Below are positions 1 through 10,998 of a stretch of 64,000 bases of DNA, piece after piece. Both the position numbers and the translations under genes were made by a program. The stretch covers positions 1 to 64,000 of the forward strand of contig DATJTE010000078.1 of NCBI GenBank assembly GCA_035503715.1, read 5' to 3'. The notes under the pieces are model-generated. The model worked only from the letters and a program-made list of their open reading frames with translations. It was not told the DNA's origin and made no database searches. The DNA comes from OAS926 sp035503715. Its GTDB lineage: Bacteria > Pseudomonadota > Alphaproteobacteria > Rhizobiales > Rhizobiaceae. Every line of letters begins with the position of its first letter. Positions within the stretch are counted from its first letter, which is position 1.

Positions 1-28
1 CCCAATCCAATAGGGCAGGGCCGCAACC

Positions 29-57
29 CTTGATCTTGCCGCACTGCAACGCCAACT
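29..57 (+). promoter_or_regulatory. Candidate heat-shock (RpoH-type) promoter upstream of lon
   Basis: A CTTGAT element at 29-34 is followed after 17 bases by CCAACT at 52-57. This resembles the alphaproteobacterial RpoH pattern (CTTG near -35, a CCAT-like block near -10). The -10 match is imperfect. The assignment also leans on lon usually being a heat-shock gene, so it is only a suggestion. The rest of 1-181 shows no gene. Confidence 0.25.
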
Positions 58-196
58 AACGACAGTTGGGCTGCGGGATCGTCTCCGTGCTGAAAATTAA
101 GCCGATTTTCAATCGGCGGTAGGCGGGGCGGGTCGTGGCCGCTAATATGAGATTCGCGGTCGGCCATCGGGCGGCCGCGGCATGAAAGGCAAGAAA

Positions 197-2614
<2,418 letters not shown>

Positions 2615-2640
2615 TTGCGTCGAGAAATCGGTGAAAAGCA

Positions 2641-2670
2641 AAAAGCCGGGTTGCAAGCCCGGCTTTTTTG
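2641..2670 (+). terminator. Rho-independent terminator of lon
   Basis: Stem GCCGGG / CCCGGC with a short loop, flanked by five A before and six T after, 26 bases behind the lon stop. The A and T flanks would let it work in both directions. Confidence 0.9.
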
Positions 2671-2673
2671 TGA

Positions 2674-2700
2674 AAAAGCCCGGAAATCCGGGCTTTTTTA
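2674..2700 (+). terminator. Second, tandem terminator behind lon
   Basis: Stem AGCCCGG / CCGGGCT with loop AAAT, a poly-A left flank and a six-T tail, three bases after the first hairpin. The pair separates lon from hupB very effectively. Confidence 0.88.
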
Positions 2701-2805
2701 GTGTCGAGGCTCGATTTGCAGCTTGGTTGCGGCGTGAGTTCTAAATATTGTCGCCTCGAGCCGGCTGAGTCGTGTGTCCCGGTTTTCTCACGAAAGGGAG
2801 ATCTT

Positions 2806-3078
2806 ATGAACAAGAACGAACTAGTGTCCGCCGTTGCCGACGAAGCCAAGCTTTCCAAGGGCGACGCGCAGACCGCTGTTGATGCGGTGTTCTCCGTGAT
2901 CAGCAACGAACTCAGCAGGGGCGGGGATGTCCGGCTGGTCGGTTTCGGCAATTTCAGCGTGTCGAAGCGCGCGGCCACCACGGGTCGTAATCCTCAGACC
3001 GGCGCGGAAGTGAAGATCCCGGCCCGCAAGGTGCCGAAGTTCTCGGCCGGCAAGGGCCTCAAGGACGCCGTCAACTAA
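2806..3078 (+). CDS. hup: DNA-binding protein HU
   Basis: Small histone-like nucleoid protein that bends and compacts DNA as a dimer. 90 residues, the standard HU length, starting MNKNELVSAVADEAKLSK. The HU signature GFGNFSVSKRAATTGRNP is present, and the beta-arm carries the GRNPQTG motif with its DNA-intercalating proline. The start is fixed by a strong ribosome site (AAAGGGAG, 2793-2800) and by homology; an open frame upstream to 2701 is not coding. It has its own terminator and stands between lon and a PilZ gene. HupB is the usual name beside lon, but the sequence alone does not separate HU-alpha from HU-beta. Confidence 0.97.
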   Translation: MNKNELVSAVADEAKLSKGDAQTAVDAVFSVISNELSRGGDVRLVGFGNFSVSKRAATTGRNPQTGAEVKIPARKVPKFSAGKGLKDAVN

Positions 3079-3100
3079 GCGTCCCGAAGAACCTGTTTTC

Positions 3101-3134
3101 GAAAAGCCGGGCCAGCGCCCGGCTTTTCTTTTTT
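3101..3134 (+). terminator. Terminator of the HU gene
   Basis: GAAAAGCCGGGC / GCCCGGCTTTTC hairpin with a very short loop followed by a T-rich tail, 22 bases behind the HU stop. Confidence 0.92.
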
Positions 3135-3258
3135 GCGCATCGCCGCGAACTCTTCCTGCCGCTTAGCCGAGCCTGGACTGTACTCGGTACTTTAAGCGTT
3201 TGCTCATGAATCGGTTGCTTAATAGTTCGAGGACGAAATTTGCGCCCGCGAAAGCGTC

Positions 3259-3561
3259 ATGAGCGGAGACAAAAGACGAGCGCCCAGACACCGTTGCCGC
3301 ATTGCTGCGAAAATTCGCATCGGCGGCAAGGAGTATGACGGCCATATCGTCGATATTTCGCAGGCCGGAATTCGCGTGATCTCCGACGTATTGAAGGAAA
3401 TCTGGACCAGCGACCGGGTCGAGATTTTTAGCGCCGACCTCGGCTGGATGGCTGGAATCGTCCGCTGGCGGCGTCCGGGCGACTTCGGCGTCAGGCTGGA
3501 TGAATCCAGCAATACCCGGGCAAAATTCGAGGCCTTCCGGAAAAACTTCGCCTTGGCGTGA
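3259..3561 (+). CDS. PilZ domain protein (putative c-di-GMP receptor)
   Basis: A stand-alone PilZ domain of 100 residues. The two halves of the c-di-GMP-binding signature are visible: an N-terminal arginine-rich stretch (KRRAPRHRCR, residues 5-14) and D-I-S-x-x-G (DISQAGIRV, about residues 32-40). PilZ proteins bind c-di-GMP and alter motility, exopolysaccharide or other outputs. With no effector domain attached it probably acts through a protein partner. Neighbours (HU before, tRNA-Val opposing after) give no hint of the target. There is no signal peptide or membrane segment. Confidence 0.85.
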   Translation: MSGDKRRAPRHRCRIAAKIRIGGKEYDGHIVDISQAGIRVISDVLKEIWTSDRVEIFSADLGWMAGIVRWRRPGDFGVRLDESSNTRAKFEAFRKNFALA

Positions 3562-3572
3562 AGAGCAGGGTT

Positions 3573-3648
<76 letters not shown>

Positions 3649-3797
3649 CGAGCTATTCGCCCTGAGTGGGGCGGACGTTTAAGCGGTCGGACCCGCCATC
3701 GCAAGGGGAAATCGCGTTGCTCGCCATGGCCTGGCAGCCATGTTCCACGAGCCGTCCGCCCGGTGCGAAATGCCGCAAAACTTGCGCGTTTGTGCGG

Positions 3798-3826
3798 TTG
3801 ACACCGCCCGGCGAACCCCGTAATTC
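3798..3826 (+). promoter_or_regulatory. Sigma-70 type promoter of tRNA-Asp
   Basis: A perfect TTGACA (3798-3803), a 17-base spacer and TAATTC (3821-3826), ending about 42 bases before the mature tRNA. Spacing and position fit a strong stable-RNA promoter. Confidence 0.65.
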
Positions 3827-3867
3827 ACCGCCACGACGCGGCGGCCAAAGGCAATCGCGTTTGAAGC

Positions 3868-3944
3868 GCGGGTGTAGCTCAGTCGGTTAGAGTGCCGGCC
3901 TGTCACGCCGGAGGTCGCGGGTTCGAGCCCCGTCACTCGCGCCA
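3868..3944 (+). tRNA. tRNA-Asp (anticodon GTC)
   Basis: 77-base cloverleaf with encoded CCA. Acceptor GCGGGTG pairs with CACTCGC (one G-T), the anticodon stem CCGGC/GCCGG encloses CTGTCAC, and the T arm has TTCGAGC. It reads GAC/GAU. Confidence 0.97.
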
Positions 3945-3998
3945 TTTCTTCCGTACAATTGGAGCTAATGCGCAACGGCTTGCTCGCCGCTTGGCGTC

Positions 3999-4196
3999 CT
4001 AGCGGCGCTTGCCAAGCGTTGGCAGGCCGCCAGAAACCGTACGCACGCTACGCTTACCGCGTTTCATGTACTTGCACCGGAAATTGCGCATCGCCCGCAT
4101 CGCTTCCGGCGTGTTGACGCATCCGCTGCACACTACACCAGGCCAGATCACCTTCACCTGCTTGCAGACTAAACAGACCTGTGGCTTGTCTACCAT
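3999..4196 (-). CDS. Small putative zinc-ribbon protein
   Basis: 65-residue open frame with two CxxC knuckles, CLVC (residues 8-11) and CSGC (residues 23-26), and a basic tail rich in Arg and Lys. The spacing CxxC-x11-CxxC is that of small zinc ribbons, which is the main reason to prefer this strand over a 79-codon frame opposite it. I do not recognise the family. No clear ribosome site precedes the ATG at 4196. A nucleic-acid-binding role would suit the charge but is only a guess. Confidence 0.45.
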   Translation of the reverse strand: MVDKPQVCLVCKQVKVIWPGVVCSGCVNTPEAMRAMRNFRCKYMKRGKRSVRTVSGGLPTLGKRR

Positions 4197-4264
4197 ACGA
4201 GAGAGCTTAGCAGACGGCAGGATTTCTAAAAGGCGGCCGTCGCTGTAGACCCGATATGCCCGCC

Positions 4265-6394
4265 TCAGTTCAGCGGAATGGCCAGATTCGCGCGGATCGA
4301 GCCGTGTGGGGCGCCGCCGACGCCGAGGCCACCGAACTCACCGCCGAACGTCGCCCGCAGTCCCGACTCCGAAACCAGGGTGAGACCGCCGGTGAACCGC
4401 GCGGACCAGCCGTCGCGGATGACGTCGACAAGAAGCCCGTTCAGGCCCGGCGTGTCTTCGCTGGAGAAATAGTAGTCGGCATAGGCTCCGACATAGGGCT
4501 CGAGTGCAAAGCCGTTCGCCTGGAACGGATAGGCGACCTTGACGCCGCCGCTGGCGCGCGCCGTCGAGAAAGACCGCTCGGCATGCGCAGCGCCCAGCGT
4601 GTCGCTGAACGCCTCGTCCTTTTCCCACAGCGCATAGAGCTTCGCCGACGGCGATACCTTGAAGGCGCCCATTTGGTGCGATCCGGTCACCCCGGCCGTG
4701 AGGAAGACGCGGGAGCCGTCGAAGCCGCCCTGGGCGATCCCGGCGGCCGCGTCGTAATCGAGCGCCGTGCCGGCTATGCCGATGTCGAACCGATAGTGTG
4801 GCGCGAATTTCCAGCCGAGATAGGCGCCGCCCGTCCAGCCGCTGCCATCGAGCTGCGCGTTAAGCGGCGCTGATTCGTAGCCGAACGTCTCGTAGCCGGC
4901 GAAGACACCGGCGGCGAGAGCAGGGGTGAACACATAGGTGGCGCCGACCAGCATGTTGAGCTGGCTGCCCCGCACGTCGCCGGTTGCGAGGTTCGAATTC
5001 CACCAGGTGTTGCGCACATCGATCCAAATGCGCCAGTTGCTCGACACGGCTGGCTGTAAATTGTCCGCCGAGTGCGTCGCGCTTGTGCCAAGCATCCCGG
5101 CGATCGCCTTGTCGCCGTCGCTTGCCGTCCGCCGCTCGAAGGCCGCCGCCTCGAGCGGCTTGGCGGTTGGCAGGCTGCCGCCAGCATAGCTCAGGTAGAA
5201 GCCGTTCGGACCCGGCGCAAAGCTGTTGCCGTCGCCAAAAGCGTCGTCGAGAGCGCTGTCGACCGCGCCCTGCATGGCTTGCCCGGAGGTTTGCGCAGCG
5301 ATCTTCGTCGCTTTCGCCGCCATCAGGTAGAGATTGGTGCTGTCGGCCGTACCGACGATCTGATTGAGCGCGGCAGAGGTGCTCGCGGCAAAATCACCGG
5401 CAGGTTCATACCGGGCGGTGATGGCGTGAGAACCCGCGGCGAGCGAGGCGGTTGTGAAGCTTGCGCCGCCGCCTGCAAGGGCCGCATTGCCGATCTCGAC
5501 ACCACCGTCGAGAAAGGCCACCGTGCCGGTTGCCGTACCGGTTTCAGCGGTGACGGTCGCGTTGAACGTGACGGCCTCGCCGGCGCTGCTTGGGTTCTTC
5601 GACGAAGACAGCGTGGTCGCCGTCGATACCGGAGCGCCGTCATTGACGACCTGGTTCAGCGGCGTGGACGTGCTGGGACTGAAGCCGGCATCGCCCGCAT
5701 ATGCGGCGACGATCTGATGGGTACCGCTCGTCAGGGTGGACGTGGTGACTGCGGCGACGCCGCCGGCGAGGGCGACGCCCGGCTGCGCGACGCCATCGAT
5801 CGAAAACACGACATTGCCGGTCGGCGTGCCGCCGCCCGCAGCGGTGACGGTGGCGGTGAAGGTGACGGCGTCGCCGGCGTCGCTCGGGTTGATGGAGGAG
5901 GCGAGGGAGGTCGAGGTGGACTGCAGCGGCGCGACGCAGACAACCGTGAGACTCGCGCTGATGGGAGGAAGGCCAGTTTCACCCATCAGGGACGAAACAT
6001 CGTAGTTTCCATCTGCCGGGATGGTCAGCGACATGGTTTCGCTCGTTCCCGGCGGGCTGATGGACTGGTCATTGATGGCAGGTGTGCTGAACAGCTCAAT
6101 CCGTGTAATGCTTGTCGTCGCATCGCGGCTGAATGAGAGCGTGATGACCTCATTCGCCTCGAAGGCGATTGTCCCTGTCGACTCGTCGAGCGTTCCGCCC
6201 GCGCTGTTCCTGATTATGTCGAGCGCGCCGGCATTGATGGCGTCGCAACCCGGCGACGCGAAAGCCGAACCGACGGCGCCGAAGAAGACGAAAAGAAGGG
6301 ACAGAAGGAAACGGACGGCGCCGCGGCCTGTCAGTGCATTCGCTCGGCGATGAAAAGTGCGCAAAAAACCCCCAATGCCGCTGGTCCCCGGCAA
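4265..6394 (-). CDS. Ig-like repeat protein with autotransporter-type beta-barrel
   Basis: Probable outer-membrane/surface protein of about 700 residues. A hydrophobic export signal (FLLSLLFVFFGAVGSAFA, about residues 29-46) is followed by an N-terminal domain. Two tandem bacterial Ig-like repeats come next (about 155-250 and 255-345), each with the NPS-AG-AVTF-ATVTA pattern and ending in LNQxV. The C-terminal 280 or so residues have the alternating aromatic/polar pattern of an autotransporter beta-domain. They end in NLAIPLN rather than the usual terminal aromatic. Start uncertain: the longest frame uses TTG at 6394, and another TTG at 6364 (10 codons in) follows a G-rich stretch. It is transcribed away from nuo; an adhesin-like role is inference. 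Confidence 0.8.
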   Translation of the reverse strand: MPGTSGIGGFLRTFHRRANALTGRGAVRFLLSLLFVFFGAVGSAFASPGCDAINAGALDIIRNSAGGTLDESTGTIAFEANEVITLSFSRDATTSITRIELFSTPAINDQSISPPGTSETMSLTIPADGNYDVSSLMGETGLPPISASLTVVCVAPLQSTSTSLASSINPSDAGDAVTFTATVTAAGGGTPTGNVVFSIDGVAQPGVALAGGVAAVTTSTLTSGTHQIVAAYAGDAGFSPSTSTPLNQVVNDGAPVSTATTLSSSKNPSSAGEAVTFNATVTAETGTATGTVAFLDGGVEIGNAALAGGGASFTTASLAAGSHAITARYEPAGDFAASTSAALNQIVGTADSTNLYLMAAKATKIAAQTSGQAMQGAVDSALDDAFGDGNSFAPGPNGFYLSYAGGSLPTAKPLEAAAFERRTASDGDKAIAGMLGTSATHSADNLQPAVSSNWRIWIDVRNTWWNSNLATGDVRGSQLNMLVGATYVFTPALAAGVFAGYETFGYESAPLNAQLDGSGWTGGAYLGWKFAPHYRFDIGIAGTALDYDAAAGIAQGGFDGSRVFLTAGVTGSHQMGAFKVSPSAKLYALWEKDEAFSDTLGAAHAERSFSTARASGGVKVAYPFQANGFALEPYVGAYADYYFSSEDTPGLNGLLVDVIRDGWSARFTGGLTLVSESGLRATFGGEFGGLGVGGAPHGSIRANLAIPLN

Positions 6395-6791
6395 TTAGGC
6401 CCGAGCTAATCTTTAGAAGCCGCGACCGGCAAGTGGTTGGGTCCGGCACACCCAAAAATGGCCGGGTGAGAATGCCGTAACGGCAGTGGCGTGTGGCGGA
6501 AATGTCACGCCGATCGTTCCTCATCGGCTGGTGCGAGATCACGAATCTACGGCTAGAAGGGATGCCCGTTGCGGTTGCTTCACGTGGGGCTTGGACGCGG
6601 AAAGCGCGGCTGTGATTCGACGCGTTGCGACGCCTCAATCCGCTTGCTTCATACATGGCGCTGCGCTAACCCTCGCCGCGCTGCAGCAAAGGCTTTGCGG
6701 ACAGGGCGGAATCGGGCCATTAGGTCGCGGTTCAGCTTGTCGCGCCGATGCTATAGTGCTTGTCTGTCCGGAGCCAAACGAAAGTCAGCCA
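6395..6791. other. 397-base divergent intergenic region before nuoA
   Basis: No gene seen on either strand; the open frames crossing it are extensions of nuoA or of other frames. It must hold promoters for the autotransporter gene (leftward) and the nuo operon (rightward). The only recognisable element is a TATAGT at 6752-6757, listed separately. Confidence 0.6.
6752..6757 (+). promoter_or_regulatory. Candidate -10 element of the nuo operon
   Basis: TATAGT (5 of 6 to consensus) ends 34 bases before the nuoA ATG. No convincing -35 is found 16-18 bases upstream (GGTTCA is the best), so an activator or a weak promoter would be needed. Confidence 0.3.
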
Positions 6792-7157
6792 ATGAACGGA
6801 CTCCTGAGTTCCTATCTGCCTATCGTCATCTTCATCGGCGTGGCGCTCGCGGTAGGTCTCGCTCTGCTGGTGGCGCCGTTCATCGTTGCTTACCGCAACC
6901 CGGATCCGGAAAAGCTGTCGGCCTACGAATGCGGCTTCAACGCGTTCGACGACGCCCGCATGAAGTTCGACATCCGCTTCTACCTCGTGTCGATCCTGTT
7001 CATCATTTTCGACCTCGAAGTGGCGTTCCTGTTCCCCTGGGCGGTTTCGTTCGGCGAGATCGGCATGCTCGGCTTCTGGTCGATGATGATCTTCCTCGCC
7101 GTGCTGACGGTGGGCTTCGTTTATGAATGGAAGAAGGGCGCGCTCGAATGGGATTGA
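6792..7157 (+). CDS. nuoA: NADH-quinone oxidoreductase subunit A
   Basis: Membrane subunit of complex I at the junction of the peripheral and membrane arms. 121 residues with three hydrophobic segments (about 8-30, 62-84, 90-112). It carries the family signature EKLSAYECGFNAFDDAR, whose cysteine lies on the loop near the quinone site, and FDIRFYLVSILFIIFDLEVAFLFPW. The ATG at 6792 fits the standard N-terminus; longer frames upstream lack conservation. Overlaps nuoB by 10 bases, so translation is probably coupled. First gene of the nuo operon. Confidence 0.98.
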   Translation: MNGLLSSYLPIVIFIGVALAVGLALLVAPFIVAYRNPDPEKLSAYECGFNAFDDARMKFDIRFYLVSILFIIFDLEVAFLFPWAVSFGEIGMLGFWSMMIFLAVLTVGFVYEWKKGALEWD

Positions 7158-7729
7158 ACGACGCCTCGGGCACCCTCGTCGCCCCAAAGCCCAAGGGCAT
7201 CATCGACCCGAACACCGGCAAGCCGATCGGGTCGGATGACAGGTTTTTCCTCGAGATCAATAACGAGCTCGCCGACAAGGGCTTTCTCGTCACCTCGTCC
7301 GAGGCCGTGATCACCTGGGCGCGTACCGGCTCGCTGATGTGGATGACGTTCGGCCTCGCCTGCTGCGCGGTCGAGATGATGCACATGTCGATGCCGCGCT
7401 ACGACGCCGAGCGTTTCGGCATCGCCCCGCGCGCCTCGCCGCGGCAATCGGACGTGATGATCGTCGCCGGCACGCTGACCAACAAGATGGCGCCGGCGCT
7501 GCGCAAGGTCTACGACCAGATGCCCGAGCCGCGCTACGTCATCTCGATGGGCTCCTGCGCCAATGGCGGCGGCTACTACCACTATTCCTACTCGGTGGTG
7601 CGCGGCTGCGACCGCGTGGTGCCGGTCGACATTTATGTGCCCGGCTGCCCGCCCACGGCCGAAGCGCTGCTCTACGGCTTCCTTCTTCTCCAGAAGAAGA
7701 TCCGCCGCACCGGCACGATCGAGCGGTGA
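7148..7729 (+). CDS. nuoB: NADH-quinone oxidoreductase subunit B
   Basis: Peripheral-arm subunit that carries the terminal iron-sulfur cluster N2, which passes electrons to quinone. 193 residues. The N2 ligands are visible: the adjacent cysteine pair in GLACCAVEMM, the cysteine of MGSCANGGGYY and that of VPGCPP. The start at 7148 (MGLNDASG) lies inside the end of nuoA. The N-terminal 30 or so residues are polar and variable, as in other alphaproteobacteria. Confidence 0.98.
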   Translation: MGLNDASGTLVAPKPKGIIDPNTGKPIGSDDRFFLEINNELADKGFLVTSSEAVITWARTGSLMWMTFGLACCAVEMMHMSMPRYDAERFGIAPRASPRQSDVMIVAGTLTNKMAPALRKVYDQMPEPRYVISMGSCANGGGYYHYSYSVVRGCDRVVPVDIYVPGCPPTAEALLYGFLLLQKKIRRTGTIER

Positions 7730-7736
7730 GGGCAGT

Positions 7737-8339
7737 ATGAGCGAAGCTTTGAGGGAACTCGCGGCCTATCTGGGCGAAAAGCTTGGCGGCAAGATCGGCA
7801 ACGCCGAAGTCGCCTATGGGGAGCTGACCGTCGCCGTCGACCTCGACGACATCGTCGACGTGCTGTCGTTCCTGCGCCGCGACGTGCAGTGCCAGTTCAT
7901 CAATATCGTCGATATCTGCGGTGTCGACTATCCGTACCGCGCCAAGCGCTTCGACGTCGTCTACCACCTTCTCTCGCCGCGCCAGAACCAGCGCATCCGC
8001 CTCAAGGTGATGACGGACGAGGATACGCCGGTGCCGTCGGTCTGCGGTGTATTCCCGGGCGCGGACTGGTTCGAGCGCGAGGCTTACGACCTTTACGGCA
8101 TTCTCTTCTCCGGCCATCCGGATCTGCGCCGGCTGCTCACCGACTACGGCTTCGAAGGCTATCCGCTGCGCAAGGATTTCCCGCTTACCGGCTTTGTCGA
8201 GGTCCGTTACGACGACGAGGCGAAGCGCGTCGTCTACGAGCCGGTGGAGCTCAAGCAGGAGTTCCGCAACTTCGATTTCCTCTCGCCCTGGGAAGGCACG
8301 GACTACGTGCTGCCCGGTGACGAGAAGGCGAAGCAGTGA
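7737..8339 (+). CDS. nuoC: NADH-quinone oxidoreductase subunit C
   Basis: 30-kDa-type subunit of the peripheral arm, 200 residues and separate from NuoD (not fused as in E. coli). The family signature ERExYDLYGIxFxGHPDLRRLLxDYG is clearly present around residues 115-145, followed by the conserved GYPLRKDFPLTG. ATG at 7737, seven bases after the nuoB stop. The much longer frame on the opposite strand here is a shadow of nuoC and nuoD. Confidence 0.98.
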   Translation: MSEALRELAAYLGEKLGGKIGNAEVAYGELTVAVDLDDIVDVLSFLRRDVQCQFINIVDICGVDYPYRAKRFDVVYHLLSPRQNQRIRLKVMTDEDTPVPSVCGVFPGADWFEREAYDLYGILFSGHPDLRRLLTDYGFEGYPLRKDFPLTGFVEVRYDDEAKRVVYEPVELKQEFRNFDFLSPWEGTDYVLPGDEKAKQ

Positions 8340-8348
8340 GGCACGGCG

Positions 8349-8543
8349 ATGGCCAGAGCGGTCGCTCTCTTCATCATCGGCGTGCTCCTGCTGGTGGGCG
8401 TTATCTTCGTCTTCTCGAAGGCGTCGGATGCGCTGCGCGGGCAGGGCAGTACGATCGGCAAGATCATCATCGTGGTGGCCATCGCGGCCGCTGCATTCTG
8501 GCTCTTCGGTGAGGGGCTCATCTTCCAGTATCTGAACGACTAG
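8349..8543 (+). CDS. Small membrane protein between nuoC and nuoD
   Basis: 64 residues with two hydrophobic helices (about 4-22 and 37-56) joined by a short polar loop (FSKASDALRGQGST). Nine bases separate it from nuoC and three from nuoD, so it is co-transcribed and probably translated with them. Not one of the 14 core subunits, and I do not recognise a family. Position suggests a complex I accessory or assembly role, but nothing in the sequence proves it. Confidence 0.75.
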   Translation: MARAVALFIIGVLLLVGVIFVFSKASDALRGQGSTIGKIIIVVAIAAAAFWLFGEGLIFQYLND

Positions 8544-8546
8544 CGC

Positions 8547-9737
8547 ATGGCTGAAACCTCCGTCCGCAACTTCAACATCAATTTCGGCCCGCAGCATCCG
8601 GCCGCGCACGGCGTGCTGCGCCTTGTGCTCGAACTGGACGGCGAGGTGGTCGAGCGCGTCGATCCGCATATCGGTCTCCTGCACCGTGGCACCGAGAAGC
8701 TGATCGAGGCAAAAACCTACCTGCAGGCGATCCCGTATTTCGACCGGCTCGACTACGTCGCGCCGATGAACCAGGAGCACGCTTTCGCGCTGGCCGTCGA
8801 GCGGTTGCTCGGCATCGAGGTACCGAAGCGCGGCCAGCTCATTCGGGTGCTCTATTGCGAGATCGGCCGCATCCTGAACCATCTCTTGAACATCACCACG
8901 CAGGCGCTCGACGTCGGCGCGCTCACCCCGCCGCTCTGGGGCTTCGAGGAGCGCGAAAAGCTGATGGTGTTTTACGAGCGTGCATCGGGCGCGCGCATGC
9001 ACTCGGCCTATTTCCGGCCGGGCGGCGTGCATCAGGACATTCCGGAAAAGCTTGTCGAGGACATCGGCAAGTGGATCGATCCGTTCCTGAAGACGGTCGA
9101 CGACCTCGACAATCTGCTGACCCCGAACCGCATCTTCAAACAGCGTAACGTCGACATCGGCGTCGTCTCGCTGGAGGACGCCTGGGCCTGGGGATTTTCG
9201 GGCGTGATGGTGCGCGGCTCGGGCGCGGCGTGGGACCTGCGCAAGTCGCAGCCCTATGAATGCTATCCCGAAATGGATTTCGACATTCCGATCGGCAAGA
9301 ACGGCGACTGCTACGACCGCTATCTGATCCGCATGGAAGAGATGCGGCAGTCGGCGAAGATCATGCGGCAGTGCGTTGACCGCCTGCTCGGTTCGGAAAA
9401 GGTTGGCCCGGTCTCGAACGAAGACGGTAAGGTCGTGCCGCCGAAGCGCGGGGAGATGAAGCGCTCGATGGAAGCGCTGATCCACCACTTCAAACTCTAT
9501 ACCGAAGGCTATCGCGTGCCGGCGGGCGAGGTTTATGCCGCGGTCGAGGCTCCGAAAGGCGAGTTCGGCGTCTATCTGGTGTCGGACGGCACCAACAAAC
9601 CGTATCGCTGCAAGCTGCGCGCGCCGGGTTTCGCGCATCTGCAGGCGATGGATTTCCTCTGCCGCAAGCACATGCTGGCCGATGTCACCGCCGTGTTGGG
9701 TTCCCTCGATATCGTGTTCGGCGAGGTTGACCGCTGA
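8547..9737 (+). CDS. nuoD: NADH-quinone oxidoreductase subunit D
   Basis: 49-kDa-type subunit that forms much of the quinone-binding cavity with NuoB. 396 residues, the usual size of stand-alone NuoD. Hallmarks: NFGPQHPAAHGVLR near the N-terminus (the His of HPAAHG lies at the quinone site), HRGTEKLIE, the tyrosine-bearing LDYVAPMNQEHAFA, and C-terminal RAPGFAHLQ. The stop overlaps the nuoE start by one base. Confidence 0.98.
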   Translation: MAETSVRNFNINFGPQHPAAHGVLRLVLELDGEVVERVDPHIGLLHRGTEKLIEAKTYLQAIPYFDRLDYVAPMNQEHAFALAVERLLGIEVPKRGQLIRVLYCEIGRILNHLLNITTQALDVGALTPPLWGFEEREKLMVFYERASGARMHSAYFRPGGVHQDIPEKLVEDIGKWIDPFLKTVDDLDNLLTPNRIFKQRNVDIGVVSLEDAWAWGFSGVMVRGSGAAWDLRKSQPYECYPEMDFDIPIGKNGDCYDRYLIRMEEMRQSAKIMRQCVDRLLGSEKVGPVSNEDGKVVPPKRGEMKRSMEALIHHFKLYTEGYRVPAGEVYAAVEAPKGEFGVYLVSDGTNKPYRCKLRAPGFAHLQAMDFLCRKHMLADVTAVLGSLDIVFGEVDR

Positions 9738-10984
9738 TGTCCGTACGCCGTCTCGCCGAAGACAAGCTGCAGCCCAAGACCTTCGCCTTCAACGCGGCGA
9801 ACGCGGTCGAGGCTGACAAGTGGATTGCCAAATATCCGAAGGGCCGCCAGCAGTCGGCGATCATTCCGCTTCTGATGATCGCGCAGGATCAGGAAGGCTG
9901 GGTGTCGAAGCCGGCGATCGAGCATGTCGCCGACCGGCTCGCCATGCCCTACATCCGCGCCCTCGAGGTCGCGACCTTCTACACGCAGTATCAGTTGAAA
10001 CCGGTCGGCACGAAGGCGCATATCCAGGTCTGCGGCACGACGCCTTGCATGCTGCGCGGATCGGAAGCGCTGATGGATGTCTGCCGGTCGAAAATCCATC
10101 ACGACCAGTTCCACACGAACAAGTCCGGCACGCTGTCCTGGGAAGAGGTCGAATGCCTCGGCGCCTGCGTGAACGCGCCGATGGTGATGATCTTCAAGGA
10201 CACGTATGAGGATCTGACGCCGGAGCGGCTCGCCGAGATCATCGATCTGTTCGAGGCAGGAGAAGGCGCCTCGGTGCCGCTTGGCCCGCAGATCGACCGC
10301 GAGGTTTCCGCACCCGCTGCCGGGCTCACCACGCTGAAGGATGAGAAAGCGATCCTGAAATCGACGCGCGACGCCGAGGCAAAACAGGCTGCCGAAGCGG
10401 AAGCCGCAGCGTCCATTCCGCCGTCGCAGGCGGCCAAGCCAAAGACAGATGCTGCCGAGACAAGCCCGGCGGTGAAGTCGCCATCGGCAGAGAAGGCGCC
10501 GCCGGCCGCAGAAGCCGTGACAAGCCCGGCGCCGGCGTTCTCGGAAGCGAAGGCGAATACGTCCATCGATACGGGCAAGGAACGCAAGGGGCCGATCGAG
10601 AAGACCGAGCCTGAACCGGCAAGCGCCTTCAAATCGCCGGAGATGAGCAAAGGTGAGCCGGTCGGCGCGTCGGGCAAGAAGGCTGCGCAAAAGCCTTCGC
10701 TCGATGACCCGCGCCGTCCCGCTGGTGTCGACAGACCGGCGACGCCGGACGACCTCAAGCTGATCTCGGGCGTCGGGCCGAAGATCGAGGGCATTCTGCA
10801 TTCGCTCGGCATCTACACCTTCGCACAGATCGCCGGCTGGACGGCGGAGCAGCGTGCCTGGGTGGACAGCTATCTGAACTTCAAAGGTCGTATCGACCGC
10901 GATGATTGGGTGAAGCAGGCGGACGCGCTCGCGAGAGGCGGGCGCGCTGAGTATGTCCGCGTGTTTGGCAAGGAGCCGAGATAG
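9737..10984 (+). CDS. nuoE: NADH-quinone oxidoreductase subunit E with long C-terminal extension
   Basis: Thioredoxin-fold subunit of the NADH-input module, holding a [2Fe-2S] cluster (N1a). The first 170 or so residues are normal NuoE, with cluster cysteines in CGTTPC and CLGAC. The protein then continues to 415 residues, against about 165-200 for plain NuoE. A low-complexity Ala/Glu/Lys/Pro linker (about 190-335) leads to a compact domain (about 338-402) starting DDLKLISGVGPKIEGILHSL, of helix-hairpin-helix type. The same domain ends the protein at 13238-13810 in this operon. Such extensions are known in rhizobia, but their role is not clear to me. Confidence 0.96.
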   Translation: MSVRRLAEDKLQPKTFAFNAANAVEADKWIAKYPKGRQQSAIIPLLMIAQDQEGWVSKPAIEHVADRLAMPYIRALEVATFYTQYQLKPVGTKAHIQVCGTTPCMLRGSEALMDVCRSKIHHDQFHTNKSGTLSWEEVECLGACVNAPMVMIFKDTYEDLTPERLAEIIDLFEAGEGASVPLGPQIDREVSAPAAGLTTLKDEKAILKSTRDAEAKQAAEAEAAASIPPSQAAKPKTDAAETSPAVKSPSAEKAPPAAEAVTSPAPAFSEAKANTSIDTGKERKGPIEKTEPEPASAFKSPEMSKGEPVGASGKKAAQKPSLDDPRRPAGVDRPATPDDLKLISGVGPKIEGILHSLGIYTFAQIAGWTAEQRAWVDSYLNFKGRIDRDDWVKQADALARGGRAEYVRVFGKEPR

Positions 10985-10998
10985 GATCGGGTGGGGTT

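Noticed and set aside
7539..9671. 710-codon open frame opposite nuoC/nuoD
   Set aside because: Shadow of two core subunits with biased Arg/His/Leu composition and no motif.
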